From Candidatus Zophobacter franzmannii (lineage in GTDB: Bacteria; Cloacimonadota; Cloacimonadia; Cloacimonadales; JAFGVF01), in NCBI GenBank assembly GCA_030765245.1, contig JAVCCX010000235.1, forward strand, positions 1 through 8,557: a stretch of DNA of 8,557 nt, in the 5' to 3' direction. The notes under the pieces were generated by a model that ran no database searches, was not told the origin of the DNA, and worked only from the letters and a program-made list of their open reading frames with translations. The translations under genes and the position numbers were made by a program. Below are positions 5,199 to 8,557 of this stretch, in pieces (position 1 is the first letter of the stretch; every line of letters starts with the position of its first letter).

Positions 5199-7679
5199 TT
5201 ATTTAGCTACGATACTTACAATCCTGTTCTTAACTACTATTACCTTCTTCACCTCTAAGTCCTTGAGATGATTCTGAACCTTCTCAATAGCGAGAGCTTC
5301 ACTCTTAATAGTTTCCTCATCTGTACCAACAGCAATCTCGAGTTTACCTCTAATTTTGCCATTAATCTGAACGATAATAGTCATATTATCATGAACGAGG
5401 TACTTAGGATTAAATTCAGGAATACCTGCTTCATGAACCATCGTGTCATTACCAACCATTTTGTTGAGCTCTTCAGAAATATGAGGAGCAAATGGATAAA
5501 GCAATCTAATAATGGAGATGCATGATTCAGCATAAACTGCTTTTTCATCATCACTAAGATTCCCAGGTTCCTTTATAGCTGTGACACTGTTCAGATGCTC
5601 CATAATAGAGGCAATTGCAGTGTTAAACTGCATTCTGTTCTCAATATCACCAATCCAGCGCTTTATCATATTATGAGTCGAGAATCTCAGCTCGGAGATC
5701 TGCTTTGAAAGCTTAACATCAGGTGTATATTCCCTATTAAAGGTCTTGATTACATCAAGATTGTTCTCTATCAATCTCCAAACACGGTTAAGGAAACGGA
5801 ATGAACCCCCAACGGCTTCATCATTCCAATCTACATCCTTTTCAGGTGGTGAGGCAAAGAGCATAAATACTCGAATAGTATCTGAGCCATAACGATCTAT
5901 ATACTCTTGAGGATCAACCCCGTTGCCCTTTGACTTAGACATCTTAGAACCTTTATTGATAACCATTCCCTGCGTAAGCAAGCGAGCATACGGTTCATCA
6001 CAATCAACAAGACCAATATCTCTCAGGAATTTATGGAAGAATCTGGAGTAGATAAGATGCATACAGGCATGTTCAATACCACCAATATACTGATCAACAG
6101 GAAGCCACTGGTCAGCATTCTTCTTACTGAACGGAAGTGACTCATTTTTAGGGTCAGCGTATCTTGCATAGTACCACGAACTATCCACAAATGTGTCCAT
6201 AGTGTCAGTTTCTCGCGTTGCAGGACCTCCACAGATAGGACAAGTACAGTTGACCCACTCTTCAACAGAGAGAAGCGGATTATTAGTTGTTTTACCAACC
6301 TGAACATTGTTCGGTAGTTCAACAGGAAGTTGCTCATCCGGGATGAGCACTGTGCCACATTTGTCACAATAAACAACAGGTATTGGATTACCCCAATAAC
6401 GCTGGCGGGAAACACCCCAGTCACGCAGACGATAGGTTACGGTTTCCTTGCCCATATTGTTTTCATTAATCCATTTAGCAATATCGCTCTTCGATGTTGC
6501 ACTTTCCTTATCATCAAACTGCTTTGAGTTAACAAGGATTCCCGGTTCTGTATATGCTTCAGTCATCTCATCAAGTATGAGAGTTTTATCTTCATTCTGA
6601 ATCACGATCTTCATTGGGATATCGTACTCTTTAGCAAATTCAAAGTCTCTTTGATCATGAGCCGGTACAGCCATAACAGCACCGGTACCATAGTCCATAA
6701 GGACATAGTTAGTTACCCAAATCTGCACGCGGTCTCCATTCACAGGGTTGATACAGAATTTACCTGTGAAAACACCCTCTTTAGTATTATCATCAGCTGA
6801 ACGTGAGATCTTATCTTCGTTAATCACCTTCTCACAGAATTGTGTGAGTTTAGGGTCAACGCTATCCTCTTTTATCCAGGTTCTAACGAGCGGATGTTCA
6901 GGTGGAACAGCCATAAAAGTAACACCGAAGATGGTGTCAGGTCTGGTAGTGAATACGGTGATAGTTTCATCACCCTTTTCCATTTTAAAGTTAATTTCAG
7001 TACCTGTCGAGCGACCAATCCAGTTCTTCTGCATTGTCATTACGCGTTCCGGCCAATCAATGACCTTAGAGAAATCAAGCAGTTCTTCAGCATATTCAGT
7101 TATTTTGAAATACCACTGCTCCATCTCCTTCTGACGAACAACACTGCTACAACGCCAGCAGGAACCATCTTCAACCTGCTCATTTGCAAGTACAGTTTGG
7201 CAATCATCGCACCAGTTTACGAAGGATGACTTCTTATATACAAGTCCCTTCTCATAGAGTCTCTTAAAAATCCACTGCCCCCATCTGTAGTAATCAGGAG
7301 TACAGGTCGCGAGTTTACGTTCCCAATCGAAGCCAAAACCCATTGCATTGAACTGGTCTTGCATGGTATTCATATTCGCTTCAGTAGTTAAGCGTGGATG
7401 TGAGTTATGCTGAATGGCAAAGTTCTCAGCAGGCATACCAAAAGCATCATAGCCCATTGGCTGCATTACATTAAAGCCCTGCATTAGTTTATATCTTGAG
7501 ATGGCATCTCCAATAGAATAATTGGAAACGTGCCCCATGTGTAAAGCTCCGGACGGATAAGGGAACATTGATAGTACATAATAATTTGGTTTGGGAGAAT
7601 CGTCGTCTGCGTTAAAAACTCGTTTGTCTTGCCACTTCTTTTGCCATTTCTTCTCAATGACTTCAAATGGATATTCCAT
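5199..7679 (-). CDS. leuS: Leucyl-tRNA synthetase, bacterial type, complete
   Basis: Cytoplasmic class I enzyme that charges tRNA-Leu with leucine using ATP and hydrolyses mischarged products. The predicted 826 residues are a normal length for a bacterial LeuRS (about 860 in E. coli). Visible motifs: HMGH (47-50, the HIGH signature) after MFPYPSGAL; a four-cysteine zinc site C157xxC160 and C174xxC177; the CP1 editing domain with TTRPDT at 244-249 and AHDQRD containing Asp342, equivalent to the conserved editing aspartate; a second cysteine cluster C438xxC441 and C480xxC483; DTFVDSSWYY; KMSKS at 579-583; and a C-terminal anticodon-binding region and tail ending in NGKIRGKLEI and beyond. The ATG at 7679 is preferred because GGAGG lies four bases upstream; the longer reading from a GTG at 7727 has no Shine-Dalgarno and adds 16 non-family residues. 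Single-gene unit with its own terminator. Confidence 0.98.
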   Translation of the reverse strand: MEYPFEVIEKKWQKKWQDKRVFNADDDSPKPNYYVLSMFPYPSGALHMGHVSNYSIGDAISRYKLMQGFNVMQPMGYDAFGMPAENFAIQHNSHPRLTTEANMNTMQDQFNAMGFGFDWERKLATCTPDYYRWGQWIFKRLYEKGLVYKKSSFVNWCDDCQTVLANEQVEDGSCWRCSSVVRQKEMEQWYFKITEYAEELLDFSKVIDWPERVMTMQKNWIGRSTGTEINFKMEKGDETITVFTTRPDTIFGVTFMAVPPEHPLVRTWIKEDSVDPKLTQFCEKVINEDKISRSADDNTKEGVFTGKFCINPVNGDRVQIWVTNYVLMDYGTGAVMAVPAHDQRDFEFAKEYDIPMKIVIQNEDKTLILDEMTEAYTEPGILVNSKQFDDKESATSKSDIAKWINENNMGKETVTYRLRDWGVSRQRYWGNPIPVVYCDKCGTVLIPDEQLPVELPNNVQVGKTTNNPLLSVEEWVNCTCPICGGPATRETDTMDTFVDSSWYYARYADPKNESLPFSKKNADQWLPVDQYIGGIEHACMHLIYSRFFHKFLRDIGLVDCDEPYARLLTQGMVINKGSKMSKSKGNGVDPQEYIDRYGSDTIRVFMLFASPPEKDVDWNDEAVGGSFRFLNRVWRLIENNLDVIKTFNREYTPDVKLSKQISELRFSTHNMIKRWIGDIENRMQFNTAIASIMEHLNSVTAIKEPGNLSDDEKAVYAESCISIIRLLYPFAPHISEELNKMVGNDTMVHEAGIPEFNPKYLVHDNMTIIVQINGKIRGKLEIAVGTDEETIKSEALAIEKVQNHLKDLEVKKVIVVKNRIVSIVAK

Positions 7680-7683
7680 TATT

Positions 7684-7688
7684 CCTCC
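7684..7688 (-). promoter_or_regulatory. Ribosome binding site of leuS
   Basis: GGAGG on the - strand, four bases (AATA) before the ATG. It decides the start codon and has the same sequence and spacing as the site before the gene at 8546. Confidence 0.85.
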
Positions 7689-7748
7689 ATGTGCTCTATA
7701 ATCTTCTATGAACTCCGTCTGTTTCACAGAATAAGCTTAATCTAGTTA

Positions 7749-7792
7749 TTTATAAGGAATTACAAACATTTGCTACTTATTTTTCAAGTCAA
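7749..7792 (-). promoter_or_regulatory. Weak candidate promoter elements for leuS
   Basis: On the - strand, TTGACT (7792-7787) is a good -35-like hexamer, but only weak -10 matches (AATGTT, 7770-7765) lie 16-17 bases downstream. TATAAA (7754-7749) is a good -10 but lacks a -35. No T-box or leucine-rich leader was recognised upstream of leuS. Confidence 0.2.
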
Positions 7793-7825
7793 TTCCTTTT
7801 TCAGAAGTAATATTTGTAGATTTGG

Positions 7826-8150
7826 TATAAACTGACTATCATATCTATGTAATCTCATAGTTGAGAAGTATTACAAAGGATGGTGATTCAGGAGCAATCG
7901 AGCAATTGAATTGATACATCTGTGTGTCAGTTATGGGTCCTTATGAGAAAAGAATTAGAAATTTGCTCGGATGACAGATGCTTTTTTGAAACAAGGCTAA
8001 CCTCCTGAGTATTTAAATACGGATGTTTCGAAAAGACTGTCATTGAATAGCTGTCCGGATGAGTTAAAGAGCCTGTTGGCAGATAGATTGATGATGTTCT
8101 GACAAACAGGATCTTATCTAATTAAAACCCCACTGTGAAGTGGGGTTTTT
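7826..8150 (+). other. Possible unannotated transcript or gene remnant ending at an orphan terminator
   Basis: A -10-like TATAAA (7826-7831, no clear -35) is followed by a hairpin (GTAAT...ATTAC 7849-7874, enclosing CTCA/TGAG), then by a second hairpin (CCTGTT 8072-8077 with AACAGG 8105-8110, inner CAGA 8080-8083 with TCTG 8098-8101), then a strong terminator at 8124-8150 that no annotated gene uses. Only tiny ORFs occur, for example an ATGA overlap at 7971 joining a 13-codon and a 9-codon frame. In the frame of 7971 a single TAA (7998-8000) interrupts a protein-like stretch containing SCPDELKSLLADRLMMF. A small RNA of about 310 bases and a decayed gene both fit; I do not recognise tmRNA, RNase P, SRP or 6S RNA. 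Confidence 0.3.
8124..8150 (+). terminator. Strong orphan terminator
   Basis: AAAACCCCACT (8124-8134) pairs perfectly with AGTGGGGTTTT (8139-8149) around a GTGA loop, and the run ends in five T. The A-run on the left could let it work on the - strand too. It lies well upstream of the gene at 8546 and upstream of leuS on the other strand, so it must serve something transcribed between them. Confidence 0.88.
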
Positions 8151-8312
8151 CATTTGGTGTAAAAAAGGGTAGTAAAACCTCAGTATCCCTTATTATCAGG
8201 ATGAGGATTAAATGTGATTACAAATAATTTTCAAAGTTGGTAACATTTGATTATTGTTGACACATAGACTACAAAATTCTGCTTAGCCACAAATAACATT
8301 ACAGGTCGAGAA
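8151..8312. other. Non-coding spacer, nothing firm
   Basis: No ORF or RNA recognised. A TTGACA at 8257-8262 lacks a -10 at proper spacing. TTAGCCACA (8283-8291) is one mismatch from a DnaA box and is not counted. Confidence 0.4.
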
Positions 8313-8438
8313 ATGAAGAAGTTTAAGTTTTTGCAACGAAGACGATACGAAGCATTTATCTTTCTTTTGATAATGAGTTCAAGATATGGAGCTTTCGTGC
8401 ATTATGCCTTTGTTCTTGTATCGTTGATATCAGATTAA
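8313..8438 (+). CDS. Possible small membrane peptide, 41 residues (uncertain)
   Basis: ATG to TAA without interruption. The peptide starts with a basic stretch (MKKFKFLQRRRYEAF) and continues with hydrophobic runs (FIFLLIM, and AFVLVSLI near the end), resembling a small membrane protein or a signal-peptide-like segment. AGGT at 8302-8305 is a modest Shine-Dalgarno seven bases before the ATG, weaker than the GGAGG of the two firm genes. No family recognised. A chance ORF in A+T-rich DNA, or a remnant, is at least as likely. Confidence 0.25.
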   Translation: MKKFKFLQRRRYEAFIFLLIMSSRYGAFVHYAFVLVSLISD

Positions 8439-8484
8439 GTACTGTTTAAATCGGGGATGTTAAAACGATAGTGCTAAATATTTA

Positions 8485-8511
8485 TCGACAACTTTAATAA
8501 AGTACTATAAT
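8485..8511 (+). promoter_or_regulatory. Promoter of the gene at 8546 with an embedded palindrome
   Basis: A perfect -10 TATAAT (8506-8511) with a -35-like TCGACA (8485-8490) at a short 15-base spacing; TTATCG (8482-8487) at 18 bases is an alternative. The spacer holds a perfect 13-bp palindrome ACTTTA-A-TAAAGT (8491-8503), placed where a repressor or activator could act. The expected transcript start near 8518 gives a leader of about 28 bases. Confidence 0.65.
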
Positions 8512-8545
8512 TGCCCCAATAAGAATGAGTAGTATGGGAGGATTA

Positions 8546-8557
8546 ATGAAAGAGAAG
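8546..8557 (+). CDS. Start of a further gene (first four codons only)
   Basis: ATG at 8546 reads MKEK before the window ends. It is preceded by GGGAGG (8536-8541), leaving a four-base ATTA spacer identical in length to that of leuS, and by the TATAAT promoter. The lysine-rich start could be the n-region of a signal peptide or any cytosolic protein; the product cannot be named. Confidence 0.75.

Noticed and set aside
6182..6190. CTATCCACA resembling a DnaA box
   Set aside because: One mismatch, and it lies in leuS codons for the conserved FVDSSWYY motif, which explains the sequence.
5199..7727. Longer leuS reading from the GTG at 7727
   Set aside because: No Shine-Dalgarno precedes the GTG, the extra 16 residues do not look like the LeuRS N-terminus, and GGAGG sits four bases before the ATG at 7679.
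7680..7860. T-box leader for leuS
   Set aside because: No AGGGTGGNACCGCG-type antiterminator motif or associated terminator upstream of the start on the - strand.

Overview
The window comes from an A+T-rich bacterium with a chromosome-like layout. It holds the 3' part of a very large modular secreted or surface protein (+ strand, 1-4110), a complete leucyl-tRNA synthetase gene (- strand, 5199-7679) and the first four codons of a further gene (+ strand, from 8546). The surface-protein modules (chitobiase C-terminal-like, lamin-tail-like, choice-of-anchor-J-like, DUF5689/OB-fold-like, FN3-like, and a KKFYRV-type C-terminal end) are typical of the FCB group. Both visible starts use a strong GGAGG Shine-Dalgarno, and the last gene has a plain TATAAT -10 box. 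Both traits are atypical of Bacteroidota. I therefore lean towards a Cloacimonadota-like or other non-Bacteroidota FCB lineage; this is inference, not proof.

Layout. 1-4110: surface protein, open at the window edge, containing an in-register 1083-bp duplication, and ending at a strong terminator (4131-4164). 4165-5150: nearly 1 kb of non-coding DNA between two convergent genes. It is densely structured, with a C-rich then G-rich composition flip, six exact TTATNCACA DnaA-box-type 9-mers (four of them in two symmetric 21-bp palindromes), a phased 11-bp tandem array directly beside the first palindrome, a cluster of three hairpins, a decayed 3' fragment of a second surface-protein gene with its own decayed terminator, and further palindromes. 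5151-7679: leuS and its terminator. 7680-8545: an 866-base divergent region with no long ORF. It holds a terminator that serves no annotated gene, which implies an unannotated short transcript or a gene remnant around 7826-8150. It also holds a possible 41-codon membrane peptide gene, and a promoter with an operator-like palindrome ahead of the gene at 8546.

The most interesting region is 4363-5029. The cluster of DnaA-box 9-mers next to a tandem array and a local skew flip looks like a replication-origin or DnaA-titration region. However, both flanking genes converge on it and would be transcribed head-on to forks leaving it, so a family of dispersed palindromic repeats is a serious alternative. 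The genes do not form an operon or an evident shared pathway.
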